11,211 nucleotides of DNA, taken from contig JAGWUU010000081.1 of assembly GCA_028868335.1 (NCBI GenBank), forward strand, positions 1 through 11,211, written 5' to 3'. The notes beneath the pieces were generated by a model, which was given only the letters and a program-made list of their open reading frames with translations, did no database searches and was not told the origin of the DNA. Shown one piece after another: positions 1 through 5,386 of the stretch; position 1 is the stretch's first letter, and each line of letters starts with the position of its first letter. Source of the DNA: Sphingomonadales bacterium (GTDB lineage: Bacteria; Pseudomonadota; Alphaproteobacteria; Sphingomonadales; Sphingomonadaceae). The position numbers were made by a program, and so were the translations under genes.

Positions 1-480
1 ATCCTGATGACCGCCAGCAGCACCGGGCTTTACGGCAACTTCGGCCAGGCCAACTACGGCGCGGCCAAGCTGGGCCTCGCGGGCCTGACCAAGACGCTCC
101 ACCTCGAAGGCGCGAAGTACAACATCCGCGTCAACACCATCGCCCCGGTCGCAGGCACCCGCATGACCGAGGACCTCGGCATGTCCGAGGCCTTCTTCAA
201 GATGCTCGCGCCTGAGAACGTCGCGCCGATGGCGCTCTATCTCGTCAGCGAGGATGCGCCGAGCAACATGATCTGCGGCGCGGGCGCGGGCGCCTATCAC
301 GCCGCCTATGTCACCCTGACCCCGGGCGTCGCCCTGCCCGAAGGCGAGCGCACCCCCGAAGGCATCGCCGCCGCGTGGGAGCAGATCATCGACCGCACCG
401 GCGAAACCGTCCCCCAGTCGGGCGGCGAACAGAGCGCCGCGGTAATGGCCGCGCTCGGCAAGATCGGCGCGCTGGGCTGA
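1..480 (+). CDS. Short-chain dehydrogenase/reductase, MFE-2 (3R)-hydroxyacyl-CoA dehydrogenase-like, 3' part
   Basis: The reading frame is open from base 1, so the N-terminal Rossmann half with the glycine-rich NAD(P) motif lies outside the window; the ATG at 7 is an internal methionine, not a start. Visible are the SDR active-site serine region (TASSTGLYGNFGQ) and the catalytic Tyr-x3-Lys (NYGAAK), followed by the usual IRVNTIAP segment after the active site. The combination YGNFGQANYGAAKLGL plus NTIAPVAGTRMT closely resembles the dehydrogenase unit of peroxisomal multifunctional enzyme type 2 (HSD17B4), which oxidises (3R)-hydroxyacyl-CoA in beta-oxidation. The last 60 or so residues after the GAGAGAY segment do not match a domain I recognise; there is no hydratase or SCP2 domain before the stop, so this is a stand-alone dehydrogenase. 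A general 3-oxoacyl reductase role cannot be excluded. A strong terminator follows 25 bp after the stop. Confidence 0.85.
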   Translation: MLMTASSTGLYGNFGQANYGAAKLGLAGLTKTLHLEGAKYNIRVNTIAPVAGTRMTEDLGMSEAFFKMLAPENVAPMALYLVSEDAPSNMICGAGAGAYHAAYVTLTPGVALPEGERTPEGIAAAWEQIIDRTGETVPQSGGEQSAAVMAALGKIGALG

Positions 481-504
481 TCCGGCCCCGGTTCGAAATG
501 CAGG

Positions 505-543
505 CCGCGCGGGAGGGTATGCCCTTCCCGCGCGGTTTTGTTT
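505..543 (+). terminator. Intrinsic terminator of the SDR gene
   Basis: Bases 505-517 pair with 523-535 in a 13-bp GC-rich stem (one G-T wobble) around a 5-nt loop, and the stem runs straight into TTTTGTTT on the plus strand. It begins 25 bp after the SDR stop codon. This is a textbook Rho-independent terminator for plus-strand transcription. Confidence 0.88.
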
Positions 544-943
544 GCGGGGCAAAGCGACAAGAAAGGTGACAGGGTGTAACCCTGATATTTCCATTATATC
601 ACAATGACTTTATCGCGATTTGGGTGACACGTTCCTGTTTTTCTGTGGCGCCTTCATGGATAGCACCGTGGCAGCGCTGAAAAGCGGGATCGACGATCGA
701 AGGAGCCGCATCAGGGTACGTCCGATCGCCGATGTAGGAAAGCGGCCACGCATCGCCCGGGGTCGATGATCCAATGCTCCAGACCGTGTACTTGCGCACA
801 CGAGACCGCACACGAACCCCATGAAATGACGGCACTATAGTGGCTCTTTCCCTGCTTGATCACATTCCCGACGATGGTAGGCTGCCACCGTTCTGAGGCA
901 GCGCAGCCGGGGCTGCACGGATTCGAAAAGCGGGAGCAGGAAC
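544..943. other. Gene-poor stretch with small palindromes, before the CDGSH gene
   Basis: About 400 bases with no convincing gene. Parts (585-625 and 770-860) look clearly more AT-rich than the coding DNA around them. Small symmetric elements are present: cagggt/accctg at 570-584 with a 3-nt gap, a perfect 10-bp palindrome cactatagtg at 833-842, and gcagcc/ggctgc at 903-916 in the presumed leader of the downstream gene. The promoter of the CDGSH gene must lie here, but no clean -35/-10 pair stands out. A 78-codon GTG-started frame on the minus strand (599-835) lacks a ribosome-binding site and resembles nothing I know, so it is not called. Confidence 0.5.
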
Positions 944-1672
944 ATGGCTGACCAATCGGACTTCGCGATTCAACCCGGCTCGACCCAGTCGGATCCCACG
1001 GTGTCGATCGAGGTGATCAAGGATGGCCCTTACCGGGTCCGTGGCACGCCCCCGCTGCACCTCGAAACGATCGTTCCCAACGCCGAAGGCCGGTCGTGGG
1101 ACTATCAGCAGGGCAAGGCTTTCGCAGTCAAGGACGGCACCTCGCTCTGCCGCTGCGGTCATTCGCGCAACAAGCCCTATTGCGACGGCACCCATGCCAA
1201 GGTCGCGGTCGACCTGACCGAAACGGCCAGCTTTGAACCCATGCTCAACGGCGCCGAGGAAATCGACGGCCCCGGCCACAGCCTGACCGACAACGAGAAA
1301 TACTGCGCCTTCGCCCGCTTTTGCGACAACGGCGAACGTATCTGGAACGAAGTCCAGATGGAAGGTGACGAGCATTCGGAGCTGGCGATCTACATGGCCC
1401 ATCACTGCCCGGCGGGCCGCCTGATCATCTGGGACCAGGAAAGCCGGGCCCCTGTCGAAGAAGCGGAACCGGCAGCGCTTTCGCTGATCGAGGATCAGGC
1501 GCTGGGGTGCAGCGGGCCACTGGCGCTGCGCGGCGGGATCCGGGTGCAGAGCGCCAATGGCCAGAGCTACGAGATCCGTAACCGCCAGGCCTTGTGCCGC
1601 TGCGGCGCCTCGTCGAACAAGCCGTTTTGCGATGGCAGCCACGCCTCGATAAAGTTCCAGGATGGGCTCTGA
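944..1672 (+). CDS. Double CDGSH-type iron-sulfur protein
   Basis: A 242-residue protein with two complete CDGSH (CISD, mitoNEET-type) cluster motifs, C-x-C-x2-S-x3-P-x-C-D-G-(S/T)-H. The first uses C69, C71, C80 and H84; the second, near the C-terminus, uses C218, C220, C229 and H233. Each motif is expected to bind one [2Fe-2S] cluster through three Cys and one His. Between them lies a third cysteine-bearing segment (C121, C127, then HCPAG with C155) whose C-x2-A-x2-C ... CPAG pattern resembles the divergent 4Fe-4S mono-cluster domain of YjdI-like proteins; that resemblance is inferred. No signal peptide or membrane helix is seen, so a cytosolic electron-transfer, redox-sensing or cluster-handling role is likely, with unknown partners. 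The start is supported by a GGGAG-x2-AGG purine-rich site just upstream. It stands alone: a terminator precedes it and the next gene converges on it. Confidence 0.9.
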   Translation: MADQSDFAIQPGSTQSDPTVSIEVIKDGPYRVRGTPPLHLETIVPNAEGRSWDYQQGKAFAVKDGTSLCRCGHSRNKPYCDGTHAKVAVDLTETASFEPMLNGAEEIDGPGHSLTDNEKYCAFARFCDNGERIWNEVQMEGDEHSELAIYMAHHCPAGRLIIWDQESRAPVEEAEPAALSLIEDQALGCSGPLALRGGIRVQSANGQSYEIRNRQALCRCGASSNKPFCDGSHASIKFQDGL

Positions 1673-1772
1673 CAGTCCGGGGCAAGCCGGTGTTTGGCCA
1701 GGGAATGCGTTGGCCTTGCGCGACATCGCGTCACGCGGTTGCGCTCCGCACCCGATCAGGGTGATGCTCCAA

Positions 1773-1797
1773 AGCCCTTCCCCGCCGGGGAGGGGCT
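1773..1797. repeat. Short GC hairpin repeat (agccc...gggct)
   Basis: agcccttcccc and ggggaggggct form an inverted repeat of about 11 bp with one G-T wobble around a tiny loop, 100 bp downstream of the CDGSH stop. No T-run follows, so it is not a canonical terminator. A related cccctcccgc/gcgggagggg hairpin occurs at 10942-10963, and similar short hairpins are common between genes of sphingomonads. Confidence 0.6.
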
Positions 1798-1853
1798 ATT
1801 CAGCCTAGTCAGGACAGACTCCAGTCACCTGAATCCGAAGCCAGTTTCATTGC

Positions 1854-1940
1854 CGTCATTCCGGGCTTGACCCGGGGTCCCGCTTTTCTTCGGCAACGTC
1901 AATGAAGGCAGCGGGACCCCGGGTCGAGCCCGGGGTGACG
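1854..1940. repeat. Paired palindromic intergenic repeat, short-core copy
   Basis: Two 31-base arms (1854-1884 and 1910-1940) are inverted copies differing at three positions, separated by a 25-base core. Each arm is itself palindromic around a ccgggc/gacccgg heart. The arms match those at 2109-2139, 7573-7603 and 7700-7730. The right core junction (gaagg-agcgggacc) resembles that of the 158-bp copies, which suggests this is an internally deleted relative. No target-site duplication is apparent. Confidence 0.85.
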
Positions 1941-2108
1941 ATAAGTAGCTTGGAGTGACTGAGAGCTAGGGTAGTGACGTGGGCAACACGTCGCCCCTCC
2001 CACACCGCTCAGAATGAACGGGAATGAAGTAGGCTGACAGACAGCGATTGCCGACGATCTGACGCGCCACTCCCCTGTTCGGGATAACCAATCCACCCCC
2101 ATTTCAAC

Positions 2109-2266
2109 CGTCACCCCGGGCTTGACCCGGGGTCCCGCTTGTTCGCACCGACATACAAGGTGCAGCGAAAAGGTCCGGGCAAGATGCAGTTTCGGACGCC
2201 CTTGTACGGCGATCGATTGTTGCGCTTCAAAGGTAGCGGGACCCGCGGGCCAAGCCCCAGGCGACG
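2109..2266 (+). repeat. 158-bp palindrome-ended element, copy 1
   Basis: The left arm 2109-2139 starts cgtcaccccgggcttg; the right arm 2235-2266 is a decayed inverted copy ending ggcgacg. The 95-base core matches, in order and at nearly identical offsets, the core of the element at 7573-7730 read on the opposite strand: acaaggt at 2155, cgggcaagatgcag at 2176 and ggcgat...aaggt at 2208-2234. Both copies are exactly 158 bp. It behaves like a small non-autonomous repeat (BIME- or MITE-like) with no transposase of its own in the window. Flanking target duplications are not obvious. Confidence 0.85.
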
Positions 2267-2330
2267 GAACAAATGGAGCGGACTTCGACTCTACCGCGCT
2301 GGGCGTTGACGCCATCGCCCCCGTCAGAGA

Positions 2331-2678
2331 CTACCCCTCCACCACCTTGAGCAAGCGGCGCTCAAGAGGGAACAGCACTCCGGCGAGTTCGTGCCCGCGC
2401 TTGAGCACCTGTCCGGCCTCGCCGATCAGTGTCCACATGCCCTGTTTGCCGCGCAGCGCCGGGCGCTTTTCAACGCGCACCTCGGGCCGTTCCGCCGTGC
2501 GGCGATAGGCGGCGAAGCTGGCGGCCTCCTTGTCGAAATTCATCGCATAATCGCGCCACATCCCGGCGGCGACCATGCGGCCGTAGAGGTCAAGGATGCG
2601 CAGCAGTTCGGTGCGTTCGAACCCGACCTGCAGGGGCCGGATTCCGCTCAGCGGGAACGGGGTGACGACCGCGCTCAA
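2331..2678 (-). CDS. DUF2794 family protein
   Basis: A 115-residue protein matching the alphaproteobacterial DUF2794 family by recall: FERTELLRILDLYGRMVAAGMWRDYAMNF at residues 20-48 (a helix and the GRMVAAG-x-WRDYA hallmark), then a basic strand-rich half with VEKRP and ILKRG-like VLKRGHEL. Its function is unknown. It is the last gene of the minus-strand operon and its start overlaps the cysE stop. Read on the minus strand the junction is TTGA, so the only in-frame initiator at this point is a TTG, preceded by GGGGAG about 12 bases upstream. The next in-frame ATG lies inside the conserved block and would truncate it, so the TTG start with translational coupling to cysE is favoured. Convergent with the CDGSH gene across the repeat region. 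Confidence 0.88.
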   Translation of the reverse strand: MSAVVTPFPLSGIRPLQVGFERTELLRILDLYGRMVAAGMWRDYAMNFDKEAASFAAYRRTAERPEVRVEKRPALRGKQGMWTLIGEAGQVLKRGHELAGVLFPLERRLLKVVEG

Positions 2679-3391
2679 GCCGATTTCTTCTCCCCGCGCT
2701 TGCGTGTCGAACTTTGCTTGGCGGCCGCGGCGTCACGCTCCTCAAGCAAGGAAGTCAGCCGCATCCGCAGCATCTCCACCTCGCATTGCAGGATTTCGAG
2801 CTTCTGGGTCGCCGGATCGAAGCATTCGCTGCACGGCGTACCGTAGGGAATGAAGTGCTGCGTCTCGGGCTTGACCTCAACCAAAGTTGACTTGGCCGGG
2901 ATGCCGACCATCGTTGCCCCTTCGGCAACGTCCTTGGTCACTACGGCATTGGCGCCGATCCGCGCTCCGTCGCCAACGGTGATCGGCCCGAGGATCGCCG
3001 CGCCGAGGCTGACGATCACGTCATCGCCCAGGGTCGGGTGGCGCTTGCCGCCAACGCCGTTGGTCGGGTTGGTGCCGCCCAGCGTCGATCCCTGGTACAT
3101 GGTGACGTTATCGCCGATCTCGGCGGTTTCGCCGATCACCACGAAGCCGTGATCAATGAAGAAGTTGCGTCCGATCCTGGCGCCGGGGTGAATGTCGATC
3201 GCGGTGAGAAAGCGGCTGACCGAATTGACGAAGCGGGCAAGGAAGAACAGCTCCGCCTCGAACAGCCAGTGCGCCACCTTATGCAGGCCAAGCGCCAGAA
3301 CGCCGGGATAGAGCAGCACTTCCCAGCGCGAGCGCGGGCTGGGATCGCGGGCGACGATCGAGTCGAGATAAGTGACCAAACGCTGTGGCAT
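2675..3391 (-). CDS. cysE: Serine O-acetyltransferase, EpsC/short CysE type
   Basis: Transfers acetyl from acetyl-CoA to L-serine to give O-acetylserine, the committed step of cysteine synthesis in the cytosol. The 238-residue protein has a short helical N-terminus (1-60) and then a left-handed beta-helix of hexapeptide repeats (about 65-165). Family-typical catalytic residues are visible as D66 (IDIHPG) and D80-H81 (FIDHG), followed by GETAEIGDNVTMYQG, the GGKRHP loop at 114-119 and the GIPAK turn. It lacks most of the N-terminal helical domain of the 273-residue E. coli enzyme. After residue 175 comes a tail with CSEC (187-190) and a probable coiled coil (about 197-220) ending in a basic stretch. 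AGAGGGG sits just upstream of the ATG. It follows hdaA by 29 bp and overlaps the DUF2794 start, so all are probably cotranscribed. Feedback control by cysteine is likely for the family but not visible here. Confidence 0.93.
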   Translation of the reverse strand: MPQRLVTYLDSIVARDPSPRSRWEVLLYPGVLALGLHKVAHWLFEAELFFLARFVNSVSRFLTAIDIHPGARIGRNFFIDHGFVVIGETAEIGDNVTMYQGSTLGGTNPTNGVGGKRHPTLGDDVIVSLGAAILGPITVGDGARIGANAVVTKDVAEGATMVGIPAKSTLVEVKPETQHFIPYGTPCSECFDPATQKLEILQCEVEMLRMRLTSLLEERDAAAAKQSSTRKRGEKKSA

Positions 3392-3420
3392 CGTTCCCCT
3401 CTTGTCCCACCAACCGCACC

Positions 3421-4035
3421 CTAAAGCAAGCGCGGCTCTTGCGGTCCCATGATCTGTTCCAAAGCCTCGCGCCAGACCGTCATTGTCGGGGCGACCTTGC
3501 GCTCGAGACTGATGCGGTCGATCGTTGCGACCAGCCGCTCCACCCCCATGTGGGAACGCTCCGCGCGCGGCACAAGATAGGCTGCCGCATCGGCACCCAA
3601 AGCCAGCCCGCGCTGCTCGGCGTGGAGCATCAACAGGTCAGCCAGCATGGCCTCGTCCGGGGTGCCGATCGCCAGATGCAGCGCCGCGCCGATCCGCGAG
3701 CGCAGATCCGGCAGGGCGATGCGCCATTGCCCCTCCTCCGCCCCGCTGACGAGTAGCAGCGGCGTCCCGCATTCCTGCGCCCGGTTCCAGCGGTGGAACA
3801 GGTCCACCTCCCCGGCCTTGTCGGCATCGTCGATCGCCTCGCCCAGTTCTTGTTCGACGAACCAGCGCGCGATCAGGCTCTTTCCCGAACGGGGCGGACC
3901 GTGGAGTACGGCGGTGCGAAACGGCCAGGCGGGCGCGGCGGCCATCGCCTCCAGCGCGGCGGAATTGGCGTTGCCGACGACGATCCGCGCGGGTCCGCCG
4001 TTCCCCGCGCCGAGCGGAAGCGCGATCTGGCCCAT
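3421..4035 (-). CDS. hdaA: DnaA regulatory inactivator-like AAA+ protein (HdaA)
   Basis: A 204-residue DnaA-related AAA+ protein. Hda-type proteins bind the DNA-loaded sliding clamp and promote hydrolysis of DnaA-bound ATP, preventing re-initiation of replication. The N-terminus carries a clamp-binding motif, QIALPL at residues 3-8 (QLSLPL in E. coli Hda). Walker A is GPPRSGKS (46-53), a Walker B-like IDD lies at 68-70, sensor 1 follows LLLVSG (93-98), and LPDLRSR (108-114) is the box VII region with the arginine finger; a helical lid follows to the C-terminus. Only about 15 residues separate Walker A from Walker B, much shorter than DnaA or, as I recall, Caulobacter HdaA. The start overlaps the upstream stop as TGATG and has no clear ribosome-binding site, implying translational coupling. 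It does not contain the DnaA domain IV DNA-binding helix, so it is not dnaA itself. Confidence 0.92.
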   Translation of the reverse strand: MGQIALPLGAGNGGPARIVVGNANSAALEAMAAAPAWPFRTAVLHGPPRSGKSLIARWFVEQELGEAIDDADKAGEVDLFHRWNRAQECGTPLLLVSGAEEGQWRIALPDLRSRIGAALHLAIGTPDEAMLADLLMLHAEQRGLALGADAAAYLVPRAERSHMGVERLVATIDRISLERKVAPTMTVWREALEQIMGPQEPRLL

Positions 4036-5315
4036 CAGTGCTTGATCGAAAGCGCGTTATTGCCGACCGAAACCGTCCAGCCCTTGGCTCTCAGCGCGGC
4101 GGCGAGCGCCTGGAGTTCGCCCGCATAGCTGACCTTCATCAGCGAGGTGCCGCCCATGGCGAGGCTGGTGGTGGCGGCGCCCTTGACGCCCGCGGTTCCC
4201 CGCACCGCCCCCAGCGCCGCATCGACCGCGGCGGCATCGGGAGATGAGAACTGGATGGTGAAGGTGCTGACCTTGGCCTCTTCGGTAGGCGTCGGCGAGG
4301 GCGAAGGCGATGCCGCGGCGCCCGTGCCGGTCGCCGCGCCGTTGGCCCGCGCGTCCGCCGCTTCCCCTGCCGCGATCAGTGCCGCCAGCGCGGGATCGAT
4401 CTGGGCGCGGACATTGAGCGTATCGTCGGGCTTGAGCAGGCCGCGCTGCAAGGCGTCGGCATAGATCGAATCGAGCCGCACCACCGCCTGGGCCAGCATC
4501 TTGGGGACGCCAGCCTCATCGCTGGCGGTCATCTGGAAGCTGCCGAGCCAGGTATTGTCAGGCCCATAGCGCGCCGTGAAGGTGCCGCGCACCGGGCCGC
4601 CGGGCCATTGCCGCTCAAGCCTAGCCTCGGGAACGACAACGTCGGAAGCACCGAACTGATCCAGCACGTTGCGCCACCAGGCACGGCTGCGCCGCCCAGG
4701 CTGTCCAGCCGTGACCAGCAGCGAATCGCCATTGGCACCTGTCGGCCGGACATAGTCGATCGGGCTCGCGCCGACGCGGAACTGCGCCCAGGCCGCCTGC
4801 CACGGTCCCTTGACCTCATAGACCTGCGCCGCGCCGCCCGAATAGAGCACCGGGATCACCAGCATCGGCGCCGAATGCGACTGCGGGCCGCCGCCAGCCA
4901 GGAATTGCCCGGCGCGGCCACGATCGAACACCACGCCCAGCGTGGCAATGTAACGGTGCGGGCCGATCTGTTCCTTCTGGATCACGATCGAGGAAACCAT
5001 CGACTGGATCTGTCCATCGCCCATCGCCGGACCGCCAGCCTTGGCCCAGGCCAGCCTTGCCGCTTCCAGCCATCCTTCAAGCCGCGCATCCTCGCCCGTG
5101 TTACCCGTGACGTTGACCTCAACCCCGTCGATCTGGATGTCGTGGCTGGCGGCGACGGGAACGATCCCGCGATCCCCTTCAATCTGGGCGATCAATCGCG
5201 TCGGTCCGACCACGGCAAGCGCGCAGGCCAGCGCCAGGCCCAACGTGCCAAGCAGCAGGGGAACAGGACCGGGACGCCAGTTTTGCACGGGAAGTGAAAG
5301 CAAGGGAGCTACCAT
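4035..5315 (-). CDS. Membrane-anchored DUF2066 / heavy-metal-associated-like protein
   Basis: A 426-residue protein of unknown function. Residues 18-38 form one hydrophobic segment, a signal anchor or uncleaved signal peptide, so most of it should be periplasmic. Residues 60-310 are consistent with DUF2066, a family often found next to purM or hda in proteobacteria: VNVTGNTGEDARLEGW, an RYIATLGVVFD-x-RA strand, and APMLVIPVLY. An Ala/Gly/Ser-Pro/Thr-rich linker (about 327-344, with SPSPSPTPT) leads to a C-terminal compact alpha/beta unit (about 345-426) of the ferredoxin-like kind that automatic annotation may call heavy-metal-associated; the CxxC metal site of true HMA domains is absent, so metal binding is doubtful. 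No good ribosome-binding site precedes the ATG, yet the next in-frame ATG (Met98) would remove the anchor. First gene of the operon with hdaA, cysE and DUF2794, divergent from purM. Confidence 0.75.
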   Translation of the reverse strand: MVAPLLSLPVQNWRPGPVPLLLGTLGLALACALAVVGPTRLIAQIEGDRGIVPVAASHDIQIDGVEVNVTGNTGEDARLEGWLEAARLAWAKAGGPAMGDGQIQSMVSSIVIQKEQIGPHRYIATLGVVFDRGRAGQFLAGGGPQSHSAPMLVIPVLYSGGAAQVYEVKGPWQAAWAQFRVGASPIDYVRPTGANGDSLLVTAGQPGRRSRAWWRNVLDQFGASDVVVPEARLERQWPGGPVRGTFTARYGPDNTWLGSFQMTASDEAGVPKMLAQAVVRLDSIYADALQRGLLKPDDTLNVRAQIDPALAALIAAGEAADARANGAATGTGAAASPSPSPTPTEEAKVSTFTIQFSSPDAAAVDAALGAVRGTAGVKGAATTSLAMGGTSLMKVSYAGELQALAAALRAKGWTVSVGNNALSIKH

Positions 5316-5329
5316 CGGGGAAAATCGAG

Positions 5330-5348
5330 TGCCTTTTGCCCAAAGGCA
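5330..5348. promoter_or_regulatory. Inverted repeat in the divergent purM / DUF2066 promoter region
   Basis: tgccttt (5330-5336) and aaaggca (5342-5348) form a perfect 7-bp inverted repeat around a 5-base spacer, lying in the 71 bp that must contain both divergent promoters. It could be an operator shared by the purine genes and the hdaA operon, or a small leader hairpin. No regulator can be named from the sequence. Confidence 0.4.
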
Positions 5349-5386
5349 AGTGGAAATCCAAGCAGGAAAAGGCTAGGCGGCGGCCA

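Larger units (their letters stand above)
1673..2330. other. Repeat-rich convergent intergenic region
   Basis: About 660 bases between the stops of two converging genes. It holds a GC hairpin (1773-1797), an 86-bp class paired palindromic repeat (1854-1940) and a 158-bp paired repeat (2109-2266). Roughly 170 bases between the two repeats (1941-2108) contain nothing I recognise. Open frames across this region run through repeat arms and are not credible genes. No canonical hairpin-plus-T-run terminator is seen, so the paired repeats may themselves stop or stabilise the converging transcripts. Confidence 0.75.

Noticed and set aside
599..835. 78-codon minus-strand frame in the gap before the CDGSH gene
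   Set aside because: GTG start, no ribosome-binding site, no recognisable motif.
860..1726. 288-codon open frame on the minus strand over the CDGSH gene
   Set aside because: Antisense shadow of a clear iron-sulfur gene; composition is typical of reverse-frame GC-rich translation.
1773..1797. Hairpin as terminator of the CDGSH gene
   Set aside because: No T-run on either side and it lies 100 bp after the stop; called a short repeat instead.
1854..2266. CRISPR-like repeated arms
   Set aside because: Arms are inverted pairs, not direct repeats with regular unique spacers, and no cas genes are present.
1899..2315. 138-codon minus-strand frame in the repeat-rich gap
   Set aside because: It runs through repeat arms, giving the AGPRVKPGVTV string that such repeats yield in any host; not a gene.
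2122..2508. 128-codon plus-strand frame running from the 158-bp repeat into the DUF2794 gene
   Set aside because: Not called as a gene: no ribosome-binding site and its second half is antisense to DUF2794. Only the repeat-internal part is kept as a finding.
5294..5386. Upstream purM start adding 31 residues
   Set aside because: It would overlap the divergent DUF2066 start, adds lysine-rich residues foreign to PurM, and the family start is at 5387.
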